A program made the position numbers and the translations under genes. A stretch of 48,151 bases of DNA, from assembly GCA_038204465.1 (NCBI GenBank), contig JBBRCX010000025.1:1-48151 (forward strand), in the 5' to 3' direction. Numbering within the stretch: the stretch's first letter is position 1; every line of letters starts with the position of its first letter. Source of the stretch: JBBRCX01 sp038204465 (GTDB taxonomy: Bacteria > Planctomycetota > Phycisphaerae > Tepidisphaerales > Tepidisphaeraceae). The notes below the pieces were generated by a model. That model was not told the origin of the DNA. It worked only from the letters and a program-made list of their open reading frames with translations, and did not search any database. Shown in pieces: positions 24,434-33,873 of this stretch.

Positions 24434-24853
24434 TTGCCCCTGAACCTTCACATCTCAACCGGCATCAGCGTTCCGATTTACCGGCAGATCATCGACCAGA
24501 TCTGTCGCGCAGTCGCCGGCGGGGCCCTCGTGCCGGAAGATCAGCTTCCCAGCGTCCGCGAGCTGGCCCAGCGACTCGTGGTGAACCCGAATACGGTGGC
24601 GCGCGCGTACAGCGAGTTGGTCCGCGAGGGCGTCGCCGAGTCGCGGCAGGGGCGCGGCGTCTTCATCACCCGTCGACGGCAGGTCTACAGCAAGGCAGAA
24701 CGCGCTCGGCGCCTCGAGCAGGCGCTCGACGGCTTTGTGAACGAAGCCGTCTTCCTCGACTTCTCCGCCGACGAGCTCCGCGACGCGCTCGAGAAACGCC
24801 TGCGGACGCTGAGGCTTCGGGAAAGTAGAGACCACGCCGCACGTGGCTCATAA
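24434..24853 (+). CDS. GntR-family regulator, YtrA subfamily
   Basis: 139 residues. The winged helix at about 12-80 has GISVPIYRQIIDQICRAVAGGALVPEDQLPSVRELAQRLVVNPNTVARAYSELVREGVAESRQGRGVFI, the canonical GntR pattern. The short C-terminal part lacks a large ligand domain, as in YtrA, whose genes are usually linked to ABC exporters. Translation starts at TTG 24434-24436, with GGGAG eight bases upstream. First gene of an operon with the ATPase and permease that follow; likely represses its own promoter through the perfect inverted repeat. Confidence 0.92.
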   Translation: MPLNLHISTGISVPIYRQIIDQICRAVAGGALVPEDQLPSVRELAQRLVVNPNTVARAYSELVREGVAESRQGRGVFITRRRQVYSKAERARRLEQALDGFVNEAVFLDFSADELRDALEKRLRTLRLRESRDHAARGS

Positions 24854-24894
24854 GCATTCGGCACGCCAATGCGTGCTCCAAGGGAGAAGCGGAT

Positions 24895-25923
24895 ATGACC
24901 AAATCGAATCTGACTCCTTCCAATACGTCAGCGGCGTCCCCTGCCGGGGATTCAGCCGTCACCAGCCCAGCCTGGGCCGCCGGCGACTTCGTCATCACCA
25001 CCCACGGCCTCACCCGCTACTTCGGCTCGAGGAAAGTCGTTGATGCGCTCGAGCTTCGGGTGCCGCGCGGCTGCGTCTATGCCTTCCTCGGCCGCAACGG
25101 TTCCGGCAAGACCACCACCCTGCGAATGCTCCTCGGCCTGCTCGATCCCACGCGCGGTTCGGCGACTGTCCTGGGCCATGACAGCCGCCATCTCCCGCCT
25201 GCCGTCGTCGCCCGGGTGGGATACATGGCCGAAGCTCACGCCGTCTATCGCTGGATGCGCGTCAGGGAGTGCGGCGCGTTCCAGGCGCGTTTCTATCCGC
25301 GGTGGAACAACCGGATCTTCCTCGCGGTGCTCGAGCACTTCGGGCTCGACCCGAAGGCGAAAGCCGGCGACCTCTCGCGCGGCGAGCGCGCCGGCCTCTC
25401 GCTCGCCCTGACGCTGGCCCCGGAGCCGGAACTGCTCATCCTCGATGATCCGGCGCTCGGGCTCGACCCCGCGGCTCGCCGATCGCTCCTGGAATCCATG
25501 ATCTACGTCACTCGCCGCTCCGATCGAACCATCCTGTTCTCCTCGCACCTCCTCTCCGATGTCGAGCGCGTCGCCGACTACATCGGCGTGCTGGATCGCA
25601 GCGTGCTTCGGGTGAGCTCCCCGGTGGAGACCTTCCGGGCGCGCGTACGGCAATTCTTGCTCCGATATCCCGGCAAGTTGCCCCCGCTGCCGCCGATGCG
25701 CGGCCTGCTGCACGCACGGCGCTCGCTGGGCGAGCTCCGATTGACGATCGCTAACGTCGATGACGAAACGCGGCAGCTCATCCATGGACTGGGCGCACAG
25801 TCCGTCGAAGAGATCCCGCTCAGCCTCGAGGAGGCGCTGATCGGCTACCTCGGCGAGCGCGGCGAGGGCCACTTCTTCCTGGAAGACACAACCACGCTGG
25901 ACGAAGCAAAGGGGGCGGCATGA
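24895..25923 (+). CDS. ABC transporter ATP-binding protein
   Basis: 342 residues. After a Ser/Ala-rich N-terminus (1-30) comes the ATPase domain: Walker A GRNGSGKTT at 66-74, signature LSRGERAGLSLA, Walker B LLILDDPALGLD, and the switch His in ILFSSHLLSD. The signature is a variant (LSRGE rather than LSGGQ). The C-terminal 100 residues are typical of CcmA/YtrB-type exporter ATPases. GGGAGAAG precedes ATG 24895. Its stop overlaps the permease ATG by 4 bp (ATGA), so the two are translationally coupled. Confidence 0.93.
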   Translation: MTKSNLTPSNTSAASPAGDSAVTSPAWAAGDFVITTHGLTRYFGSRKVVDALELRVPRGCVYAFLGRNGSGKTTTLRMLLGLLDPTRGSATVLGHDSRHLPPAVVARVGYMAEAHAVYRWMRVRECGAFQARFYPRWNNRIFLAVLEHFGLDPKAKAGDLSRGERAGLSLALTLAPEPELLILDDPALGLDPAARRSLLESMIYVTRRSDRTILFSSHLLSDVERVADYIGVLDRSVLRVSSPVETFRARVRQFLLRYPGKLPPLPPMRGLLHARRSLGELRLTIANVDDETRQLIHGLGAQSVEEIPLSLEEALIGYLGERGEGHFFLEDTTTLDEAKGAA

Positions 25924-26558
25924 GCACCGCGAACTCATTGACAACGATGCCCGAGCCGCAGGCGCCTGCGGAATTCCATCCCGCGAGCGCCGCCGGCATC
26001 CGGGCGATGATCTGGAAAGAGCTCCGCGAGAACGGTAAGTGGGCCGCCGTCGGCCTGCTCGGAATCGCCGGCGGAATGGCCTACGCGCTGCGGCGCGGCG
26101 CCGCCCCCACGTCTTACATGACAGTCAACTCCGCCGCGTTGACCTCCGACATCTTCTTCGCTGCCACCGTTGGCGGCATGGCGGCCGTCGCGCTGGGGCT
26201 TGGCCTTCTGCAGATCCTGCCGGAGAAGCGGCGCGACCAGTGGGCCTTGCTCGTCCATCGGCCCGTCACGCGCGAAACGCTGTTCTGGAGCAAGGCCATT
26301 GCTGGGCTCGGGCTGTACATCCTCGCGGCCGGGATTCCGCTGCTCGGCGCCTGTCTCTGGGTCGCGACCCCCGGTCACGTCGCCGCCCCGTTTGGACTGG
26401 CGGCTCGCGCTGCCCGGCATTATCGATCTTCTCGCGGGAATCTCCTATTACTTCACGGGCCTCCTGATCGGTCTCCGCGAGGCGCGGTGGTACGGCAGCC
26501 GCGTTCTCGCCATCGCGTTGCCGATCGTCTGCTCGTCGCTCGCAATCGGCGTGCCTGA
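25920..26558 (+). pseudogene. ABC permease, N-terminal part before frameshift
   Basis: The true frame runs from ATG 25920 to about 26393 (158 residues): a cytoplasmic start, then three TM segments (WAAVGLLGIAGGMAYAL, DIFFAATVGGMAAVALGLGLLQ, AGLGLYILAAGIPLLGACLWV). After HVAAPF the frame turns into Arg-rich nonsense and stops at 26558, while membrane-protein sequence continues in the +1 frame from 26395 (DWRLALPG). One extra base near 26382-26395, in CGCCGCCCCGTTTGG, explains the break. The pieces together would make about 717 residues. This may be a sequencing error, a true mutation, or less likely programmed +1 frameshifting. Confidence 0.8.
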
Positions 26559-28074
26559 GTTTTGGCAGGCGCTGCCCGTTGTCGGTCTTGGTGCGTTGAT
26601 CAGCGCGACTGCAGCCTGGGGCAGCTTTCGGACCGGCGGGACCTACCGCCCACAACTCCGTGTCGCCAAGGCAGCACTGGGCCTGAGCGTCCTGCTTGGC
26701 ATCTGCCTCGTCGGGATCGTTGTCATCGCGACGCTGACAGCGTTGTTCACCCAGCAGATTCGCATCTACAAATACACCAGCTACACCATCGACAACGAGG
26801 GGAAGGTTCTGCGCGTGGTCCAGGAGGGACAAACCATCCTGAGCATCACTGACCTCAGCGGCAACGCGCTGCAACAATACGCGGGTATCACTGATGCCAC
26901 CGCGCTCTCAGAGCGGACCAACGGTGTCGCATCCGCTGCTCTCATGCTGCACAGCTCGCGCGCCTACTTGCGCGATTCCTACCGGAGCAATCTCAGGTTC
27001 TTCCTCCCCATTTACGACCGCTTCGACCGCGACCCTCGCTTTCAATGGTATTACATCCACGGCAAACGATACCTCATCGGCTTTGATGCGAAGGGTGCAC
27101 GTCGCATTGGCGCCATCGGGCCCGATGGCTTCGTGCCGGATGATGCCGGGGCGCCGCGGAAGTTTGAGGGTGAGTTTCACTTTGGTCCCTTTTTCGGCGG
27201 CTACCAAACGATCCTTACCTTTTCCTCCGGCGTCTATGCCCTCGACTTGACCCGCCGGCGTATCGAGCGCCTGTTTACCTCGCCCTCCGGTGAAACCATC
27301 GTCGCCGCCGCCGAAGCGACCGGCGGACAACCGCCGCCGGGTCAACCGGTCTCTCGGCGCATATTGGAGTCTCCGTTCCTGCTCGTGGGCACCGACGACT
27401 CGCTGCACGTCCAGCCGCGAAACAGCGCCGGCAATCGTCCTCCAATGTCTACGCCCATCGCTCATGATGCCCTGCGCTACGGGCAAGTGACGGTTTCGAC
27501 CGTGCCGCAGAAACCCGATTATCTGGTTCGTTACTCACCTTCTTGGGACATCGGCATTGAGCGGACCAGGATGCCCGAGTACCTCGCAACCGTCTCGCCG
27601 GAAGGCAATGTCCTCAGCGAGATCGAGCTGCCGCCGATCCCGATCGAGGCGCCAAAGGAGGGCTTAACACAGAGCTTCCTCGGCGGCCTCGCCGCTCCGC
27701 TCGCCGGGATCTTCACCGCCACGATCATCGAGTCCTTCAGCAGGCAACACGAATTTCGCAACCTCTTCCACGATCGAGAGTCGCTGGCCGTCCTCAGTGC
27801 CGCGGCGCTGTCTGCCCTCGTCTGCGCCGCCGTCACCTTCTATATCGCCCGCCGCTACGCCTTCAGCTCCCGCCGCCGCATCGGATGGACCGCCGGCAAC
27901 TTCCTTCTCGGCCCCGCCGGACTTCTCACGCTCCTCTGTCTCCAGGAGTGGCCTGCCCGCGAGCCTTGCCCGACCTGCGCCCGCAAGCGCGTGGTCGACC
28001 GCGATAATTGTGAGCACTGCGGCGCCCCATTCCCGCCGCCTGCTCCCGAAGGCACCGAGATCTTTGAAACATGA
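26395..28074 (+). pseudogene. ABC permease, C-terminal part after frameshift, with zinc-ribbon tail
   Basis: 559 residues in the +1 frame: four further TM segments up to about 26750 (GIIDLLAGISYYFTGLLIGL to ALGLSVLLGICLVGIVVIATLTALF), a soluble, probably extracytoplasmic domain of about 310 residues (IYKYTSYTIDNEGKVLRVVQ onward, beta-rich, no family recognised), then three TMs and a cytoplasmic zinc ribbon CPTC-x10-CEHC near the end. No good RBS and start exist close to 26395, so it is unlikely to be an independent gene. The partner ATPase is the upstream gene. The substrate is unknown; the pairing with a YtrA-type repressor suggests antibiotic or envelope-stress-linked export. Confidence 0.78.
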
Positions 28075-28120
28075 AGTGCCGCATCCTCGCGCAGCGGCGA
28101 TATACTGTTCAGGCAGTTTC

Positions 28121-28756
28121 ATGACTCTCCTCGCAAATCCAACCGAGCGTCGCATTGTGCTTGAGCGCGTGAGCTGGCGGCTGTATCAGACCATGCTCGC
28201 TGAGATCGGCGACGGCAACGTTCGCCTCACCTTTGATACAGGAAGGCTCGAGATCATGTCGCCTTCGCCGCTCCACGAGCGGGTCAAGACAGCACTTGCC
28301 CGGCTCATCGAGGTCTACGCGGATGAAATGAACATCACCATCGAAGGACTCGGCTCGACCACATTTCGCAGCGAGCAATTGCAAAAGGGGCTTGAGCCCG
28401 ACGAGTGCTACTACATCGCGCACACGGCCCAAGTCGCAGGCAAGGACGAACTGGACCTCTCCATCGATCCTCCGCCGGACCTCGCTATCGAAGTCGATAT
28501 CTCACCCGAAGCGGTTCAGCGCGCCCCAATCTACGCTGCCCTCGGCGTCCCCGAGATCTGGCAGTACGACGGCCGCACTCTCCTCTGCCTGCGCCGTACT
28601 TCCGACGGCTCCTATTCCCCGTCCGATCAGAGTCTTGCCCTCCCACAGTTGGACGTTGCGAGTTTGAGCCAGCTCCTTCAACTCGCCCTCGAGAAGGGCC
28701 AGTCCACAGCAGTGCGCGAGTTTCGTGCACGCCTTCGCTCCTCCTCGGGGCGTTAG
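28121..28756 (+). CDS. Uma2-family endonuclease-fold protein
   Basis: 211 residues. Uma2 hallmarks are present: ERVSWRLYQTMLAEIGDGNVRLTFDTGRLEIMSPSPLHERVKTALARLIE, the acidic LEPDECYYI segment, and the PD-(D/E)xK strand PPPDLAIEVDIS followed by KYAALGVPEIWQYDG-type sequence (here IYAALGVPEIWQYDG). Uma2 proteins are expanded in cyanobacteria and planctomycetes; most have unknown substrates. Start at ATG 28121, not the upstream frame that overlaps the permease. TATACT at 28101 could be a -10. Convergent with uvrA, 26 bp apart. Confidence 0.9.
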   Translation: MTLLANPTERRIVLERVSWRLYQTMLAEIGDGNVRLTFDTGRLEIMSPSPLHERVKTALARLIEVYADEMNITIEGLGSTTFRSEQLQKGLEPDECYYIAHTAQVAGKDELDLSIDPPPDLAIEVDISPEAVQRAPIYAALGVPEIWQYDGRTLLCLRRTSDGSYSPSDQSLALPQLDVASLSQLLQLALEKGQSTAVREFRARLRSSSGR

Positions 28757-28782
28757 CTTTCGTTTCATTTCAACGATTGTTT

Positions 28783-31700
28783 TCACGCAATCTGCGCCTG
28801 CGCCACCCGTTGCCGCTCCAGCCTCGGCCGCAGGTACTCGGCGGTGTGCGAGCCTTCGGCCTCGGCGATCTGCTCCGGCGTTCCTTCGGCGACGATTCTC
28901 CCGCCGCCGTCGCCCCCTTCCGGCCCCATGTCGATCACCCAGTCGGCGCATTTGATCACGTCCAGGTTGTGCTCGATCACCAGGATCGTGTTGCCCATGT
29001 CGGCCAACCGGTTCAGCACGTTCAACAGATTGTGTATGTCCGCGAAGTGCAACCCCGTGGTCGGCTCATCCAACACATACAGCGTGTGCCCGGTCGGTGA
29101 TTTCCCCAGCTCGCTGGCGAGCTTCACCCGTTGCGCTTCCCCGCCGGAAAGCTGCGTGCTCGGCTGGCCCAGCTGCACGTACGACAGCCCGACGTCGTTC
29201 AGCGCCTTCAGCATCCGGTGGATCTGCGGGAAGTTCTCGAAGAACGCCATCGCCTCTTCCACCGTCATCGCCAGCACCTCGGCGATGTTCTTGCCGCGGT
29301 AATGAATCTCCAGCGTCTGTGCGTTGTACCGCGTGCCGTGACACACTTCGCACGCGACGTAAACGTCCGGCAGGAAGTGCATCTCGATGCATTTGGTCCC
29401 CTGTCCCTGGCACGCTTCGCAGCGCCCGCCTTTGACATTGAAACTGAATCGCCCGGCTTCATACCCGCGGATCTTCGCCTCGCGCGTTTTGGCGAATGCC
29501 TTCCGCACCTCGTCAAACACGCCGGTATACGTCGCGGGGTTGCTCCGCGGCGTCCGCCCGATCGCGCTCTGGTCGATTTCGATCACCTTGTCGATCCTGG
29601 TAACGCCGTTGAGCGCCTTGTGCACGCCCGCCTTCACCTTTGAGCCATACAGCTTGCGCTTCAGCGCCGGCAGAAGCGTCTGGTTGATCAACGTCGACTT
29701 GCCCGACCCGCTGACGCCCGTGATGCAGATCACCCCGCCGAGCGGGATGCGCACATCGACATTCTTCAGGTTGTTCTCGCGGCACCCTTTGAGTTCCAGG
29801 CACGCCTTGTCCGCGTCCACCGCTCGCCGGTGCGGCGGCGGCACGATCGCGAACTCGCCCGTGAGGTACTTGATCGTCACGCTTTGCGTGTTGGAGAAGA
29901 CATCAGGGACAGGACCGGCGCAGACGAGGTTCCCGCCATGCGCGCCGGCGCCGGGGCCGATGTCGATCATGTAGTCCGCGCTGCGGATGCACTCTTCGTC
30001 GTGCTCGACCATGATGACCGTGTTGCCGATCGACTGCAGCCGCTTGAGCGTGCGGATGAGCCGCGCGTTGTCGCGCTGATGCAGGCCGATGGTCGGCTCA
30101 TCGAGCACGTAACACACGCCGACCAGCCCGCTGCCCACCTGCGTCGCCAGACGGATGCGCTGCGCCTCCCCGCCCGACAGCGTCGCGGTCTTTCGGTCCA
30201 GCGTCAGGTAAGCCAGCCCCACGTCCACCATGAATCCCAGCCGGCTCGCGATCTCGCGCATGATCGGCTCGGCGATTACGGTCCCTTCTTCACTGAGCTT
30301 GAGATTCTCGAAGAACTTCTTGGCGCCGTGCACCGTCAGGCGCGCCACATCATCGATGCTGTAGCCCGGCAGCCGCAGGGTAAATGGGCCGGGTGCTTCC
30401 GTGCTCGATGAATCGTCGCCGCCGGGCTCGGAACTTTTGGACTTCTTCTTTCCGCGCCCCTTCGGCGGATCGATTCGAACGCTTCCACTCTCATTATCGG
30501 GAGTGTACCCGTCGCCGTTTTCCGGCGCGTGCCGCAAGTCCGTCGGCATTTCCTCGCCCTTGCGGACCGCGCAGCTCGGCCCCGCCGAGTGGATCTCGTG
30601 CGCCGCGCTCAATGGAAGGCTCTCGAGCGTGTGCAACCGGACCGCCAGTGCCTCCTTCTTCAGCCGGGTCCCGCCGCAGGTGGCGCACGGCTGCTCTGAC
30701 ATGTACTGGTGCAGCCGCGTCTTCACGAACTCGCTCTCCGTGTTCTCAAAGCGGCGCTGCAGGTTCGGGATCACGCCCTCGAACCATGTGCCCGTCCCCA
30801 TGTCCCCTTTCTTCTCCGTCCCATACATCAATACGTGCTGCACTTTTCGCGGGATGTCCGTGTAGGGCAGGCTGTAGCTCACGCCGAAGTCGCGGCAAAA
30901 CTGGCGCAGCACCCGGCTGTAGTAGATGTTCATCCGCTTGCCGTTCTTGCGCCATGCCTCGATCGCGCCGTTCTCCAGCGCCACGCTCTCGTCCGCGACG
31001 ATCAGTTCCGGGTCGAACTCGCAGGTCGTCCCCAGCCCATGACAGTCCGGGCACGCGCCGTGCGGCGAGTTGAAGCTGAACAGCCGCGGCTCCAGCTCCG
31101 GCAGCGAAACTTCCGGGTGCAGCGGGCAGGCAAACTTCTCGCTGAACACCTGGTCCTTCCACTTTCCCTCCGGGTCCGCGACCGTCACGATCACCAGCCC
31201 CTGCGCCAGCTTCAGCGCCGTCTCGATCGAGTCGGCCAGACGCGAGCGGATCTCCGGCTTCAGCACGATCCGGTCGACGATCGCTTCGATGTTGTGCGTG
31301 AAGGTCTTCTTCAGCTGCGGAGCGTTCTGCGGGTTTTGCAGCTCGAGGATCTGTCCATCCACCCGTGCCCGCACAAACCCCTGCTTGTGAATCGCGCCGA
31401 ATGTGTCCTTGTGTTCCCCCTTCTGCCCGCGCACCAGCGGCGACAGGATCATCACCTTTGTGCCCTGCGGATACTTCATCACCGCGTCGACGATCTGCGA
31501 CGCCGTCTGGCTCGAGATCTCCCGCCCGCACACCCAGCAGTGCGGCGTGCCGGCACGGGCGAACAGCACCCGCAGATAGTCATAAATCTCGGTGGTCGTC
31601 GCCACCGTCGACCGCGGGTTGCTGCTCGCCGACCGCTGCTCGATTGCAATCGTAGGCGGAAGCCCCTCGATCTCGTCCACGTCCGGCTTCTGCAGCTGAT

Positions 31701-31902
31701 CCAGGAACTGCCGCGCGTACGTCGACAGCGATTCCATGTACTTTCGCTGTCCCTCTGCGAACACCGTGTCGAACGCCAGCGTCGATTTTCCCGAACCCGA
31801 GAGCCCCGTAATCACCACCAGCTGATCGCGCGGAATGTCCACCGCCAGGTCCTTGAGGTTGTGCTCCCGTGCCCCTCGGATTCGAATAAATTTCAGGCTC
31901 AT
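28783..31902 (-). CDS. uvrA: Excinuclease ABC subunit A, with central insertion
   Basis: 1039 residues against about 940 normally. First ATPase: Walker A GLSGSGKST at 33-41, first zinc module from CWVCGREI at 122. The second half has ITGVSGSGKSTL, zinc module CEACQGQGTKC...CEVCHGTR, signatures LSGGEAQRIRLA and LSGGEAQRVKLA, and VIEHNLDVIKCADWVIDMGPEGGDGGG. UvrA dimers find helix-distorting lesions and load UvrB. Residues about 424-512 are an extra low-complexity segment (KGRGKKKSKSSEPGGDDSSST) placed between GTRLKKEALAV and YSIDDVARLTV, which are normally almost adjacent. Start ATG 31900-31902. Divergent from the secreted two-domain protein. Confidence 0.97.
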   Translation of the reverse strand: MSLKFIRIRGAREHNLKDLAVDIPRDQLVVITGLSGSGKSTLAFDTVFAEGQRKYMESLSTYARQFLDQLQKPDVDEIEGLPPTIAIEQRSASSNPRSTVATTTEIYDYLRVLFARAGTPHCWVCGREISSQTASQIVDAVMKYPQGTKVMILSPLVRGQKGEHKDTFGAIHKQGFVRARVDGQILELQNPQNAPQLKKTFTHNIEAIVDRIVLKPEIRSRLADSIETALKLAQGLVIVTVADPEGKWKDQVFSEKFACPLHPEVSLPELEPRLFSFNSPHGACPDCHGLGTTCEFDPELIVADESVALENGAIEAWRKNGKRMNIYYSRVLRQFCRDFGVSYSLPYTDIPRKVQHVLMYGTEKKGDMGTGTWFEGVIPNLQRRFENTESEFVKTRLHQYMSEQPCATCGGTRLKKEALAVRLHTLESLPLSAAHEIHSAGPSCAVRKGEEMPTDLRHAPENGDGYTPDNESGSVRIDPPKGRGKKKSKSSEPGGDDSSSTEAPGPFTLRLPGYSIDDVARLTVHGAKKFFENLKLSEEGTVIAEPIMREIASRLGFMVDVGLAYLTLDRKTATLSGGEAQRIRLATQVGSGLVGVCYVLDEPTIGLHQRDNARLIRTLKRLQSIGNTVIMVEHDEECIRSADYMIDIGPGAGAHGGNLVCAGPVPDVFSNTQSVTIKYLTGEFAIVPPPHRRAVDADKACLELKGCRENNLKNVDVRIPLGGVICITGVSGSGKSTLINQTLLPALKRKLYGSKVKAGVHKALNGVTRIDKVIEIDQSAIGRTPRSNPATYTGVFDEVRKAFAKTREAKIRGYEAGRFSFNVKGGRCEACQGQGTKCIEMHFLPDVYVACEVCHGTRYNAQTLEIHYRGKNIAEVLAMTVEEAMAFFENFPQIHRMLKALNDVGLSYVQLGQPSTQLSGGEAQRVKLASELGKSPTGHTLYVLDEPTTGLHFADIHNLLNVLNRLADMGNTILVIEHNLDVIKCADWVIDMGPEGGDGGGRIVAEGTPEQIAEAEGSHTAEYLRPRLERQRVAQAQIA

Positions 31903-32059
31903 TGAATACCGGCCGTGTTAGACTCTAGAGCGCTCGCTCGCCAAAATCGCAAACCACCTATCGTACGGCGGATGTACGGGTGAGGAAAGCGGCGCGGGGA
32001 CGCCGTCCCATCTATACGCGGCGTCGCCAACGGCGTTCGGACCGGTGTCTCCTGCAGCC

Positions 32060-33250
32060 ATGGTTTCGATGGTCAAGCCGATTGATTCTAAAGGATTCTC
32101 CCGAGCCCGCGCAGCCGCCAGGTTTCTGCTGCTCTGCGCGATCCTCTTTCTCGTTCCGGACGGCGCTGTTGGCGGCGACGCGAAGCCGCCTGCCAGGCCG
32201 AAGGTCGCGGTTTTTCCGCTGGCGGGCGACGCGAAAAGCGACCTGCCCAAGCGCGTGTGGGATTCCTTTCGCAAGAAGCTCGACCGCCAGGACGTCTACG
32301 ACGTCGTCGATGGACCGCGGATGAGCGAGCTCGTCGAAGGATTGGAATCGCCCGTCGTCCTGCAAACACCCGAGGACGCGCTGCGAAAACTCGCCGCCGA
32401 TGTCGATGCCAACCTGCTCATCTGGGGCGAAGTCAACGCCGTCGCGAAAGGCACAGCGCTGCGGCTCAAAATCCTCGACCTTCGCGAACCCAAACCCAAC
32501 GTTCGCCAGATGGAGAAAATCGTCGAAGACCCCGGACAACTCCGCTTCGCCATAGAGAGCGTCCTGGAGACGCTGCCTGGCGTCGGCGAGTTCGAGCACC
32601 CCAATCAAGACCCGGTCCAGCACGACGCGGTCGCCGAAGCGTTGTGGAAGAAGAATCCCAATCTCGTCAATAACGGCGACTTCACCAACGCCGGCGGTTG
32701 GGACGCCCTCTATGAGGCCCAGAAATACAGCGCGCCGCTCAGCGATGAATTGCCCGCCCTCGACAAGGTCAACATCTATCGCCTGCCCGGCGAGAAGGGC
32801 GGGCCGCCCAACAACGTGCTCGCCATGAACCTCTCGCAGCACGCCGCGGAGTTCAACGGCATGGCCTGCCTCTCCGCGCCGATCAAGATTGAGCCGGACA
32901 CGCGCTACCGCATCAGCTTCCGCTACAAGAGCGACGGCCCCACGCTGCACGTCTTCGTCAAGGGCTACACGATCGCCGAGAACATCGAGGGCGAGAAGGC
33001 CGAGCGCGAAATCTATCGCCGCCAGGTGCCGCCCACCGGCGCCACCAATGGTCAATGGGTGACGATCGTCGACGAGCTCAATCCGCAGCAGGCGCATTTT
33101 CCCGTGCAGTTCCTCCGCGTCGATCACTACGCCTATTACCCGCCGGGCAGAGTCATGTTTGACGACGTCATCCTCAAGGCCGTCGGCAAACAGACCCGCC
33201 ACGCCAAAGATGATGCCATTGACCAGCCCGTCACCCGCCCGAGCAAGTAG
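32060..33250 (+). CDS. Secreted two-domain protein: CsgG/TolB-N-like plus carbohydrate-binding-like
   Basis: 396 residues with a signal peptide (FLLLCAILFLVPDGAVGG, cleavage near 40). Residues about 47-190 (KVAVFPLAGDAKSDLPKRVWDSFRKKLDRQDVYDVVDGPRMSEL, ANLLIWGEVN) follow the pattern of periplasmic CsgG/TolB-N-like domains that bind outer-membrane partners. Residues about 210-385 (NPNLVNNGDFTNAGGWDALYEAQK, DTRYRISFRYKSDGPTLHVFVKGY, VMFDDVILKAV) look like a jelly-roll carbohydrate-binding module. The start could be ATG 32060, ATG 32069 or GTG 32045; the first is used. Monocistronic, facing away from uvrA. Confidence 0.72.
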   Translation: MVSMVKPIDSKGFSRARAAARFLLLCAILFLVPDGAVGGDAKPPARPKVAVFPLAGDAKSDLPKRVWDSFRKKLDRQDVYDVVDGPRMSELVEGLESPVVLQTPEDALRKLAADVDANLLIWGEVNAVAKGTALRLKILDLREPKPNVRQMEKIVEDPGQLRFAIESVLETLPGVGEFEHPNQDPVQHDAVAEALWKKNPNLVNNGDFTNAGGWDALYEAQKYSAPLSDELPALDKVNIYRLPGEKGGPPNNVLAMNLSQHAAEFNGMACLSAPIKIEPDTRYRISFRYKSDGPTLHVFVKGYTIAENIEGEKAEREIYRRQVPPTGATNGQWVTIVDELNPQQAHFPVQFLRVDHYAYYPPGRVMFDDVILKAVGKQTRHAKDDAIDQPVTRPSK

Positions 33251-33334
33251 CGGCCCAGGCCGGCGACGCGCCGACGGAATCGTCGGTAGTGTCCTAATTT
33301 GAAAAAAGAGGGAAACCCGAAAGGGGGAAGTGGG

Positions 33335-33703
33335 TCAGGTTGAAATATTTTTCATTGTAGGGATCGTCCCGCATTCCGGACATCGCTCCGGCGTCGCGCG
33401 GAGATCGTAGCCGCAGCTTTGACATCGGCCGAGAGCATTCCGACGCCGCTGGCGTAGAGTATGTCTGACAACCGCCACCCAGCATATGGGAAGAATCGCA
33501 GTCACCAGGATTGCTGCCGCACCGGGGATACCAGACCTGTCCTTAATCATTTCATGAAATTGCGCCGCTGTCTGCGGGCCATACCGGGAGAGGAGGTCAC
33601 GTTCCGCCCACATTAAGAACAGCCAACCAGAGGTGCGCACTACGCAGACTAGCGCCGAGAAGCCAGCGAACGTGGTGAAGATCATGAACAGCATTCGTCT
33701 CAT
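33335..33703 (-). CDS. Small membrane protein with planctomycete-type zinc ribbon
   Basis: 122 residues: two hydrophobic segments (about 5-33 and 61-82), a basic linker, then a zinc ribbon CQSCGYDLRATPERCPECG with C-x2-C-x10-C-x2-C geometry. The CGYDLRATPxRCPECG string recurs in many planctomycete membrane proteins. Its function is unknown; it may be a membrane-anchored RNA or protein binder. GGAG 5 bases upstream of ATG 33701-33703 supports the start. Alone between convergent and remnant genes. Confidence 0.82.
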   Translation of the reverse strand: MRRMLFMIFTTFAGFSALVCVVRTSGWLFLMWAERDLLSRYGPQTAAQFHEMIKDRSGIPGAAAILVTAILPICWVAVVRHTLRQRRRNALGRCQSCGYDLRATPERCPECGTIPTMKNIST

Positions 33704-33714
33704 TCGACTCCAGT

Positions 33715-33861
33715 TTAGTCGATCAGTGCTACCCGTTCGTCAAGCTCCCAAGCGTGGTCCGTCAGTCCTGCCGCCATCGCTGGCGTAAGCAGCAATGTGC
33801 GATGCACGCGGCAGAAGTTGTAATGCACGACGTGCAGCGCCACGGCCGCCGCGAGGTTCTG
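33715..33861 (-). pseudogene. C-terminal remnant of an IS1-type transposase
   Basis: A minus-strand frame reads KLQNLAAAVALHVVHYNFCRVHRTLLLTPAMAAGLTDHAWELDERVALID and stops at 33715. The HYNFCRVHRTL...TPAMAAG..DH pattern is the C-terminal end of a widespread transposase family usually annotated as IS1. Only about 49 codons remain; sequence further upstream (from about 33864) no longer matches. No inverted repeats recognised. Confidence 0.65.
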
Positions 33862-33873
33862 GAGCTTCTGCGC

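Noticed and set aside
30709..31905. 398-residue plus-strand frame opposite uvrA
   Set aside because: It lies wholly over uvrA and is Arg/His/Leu-rich, typical of antisense GC shadow.
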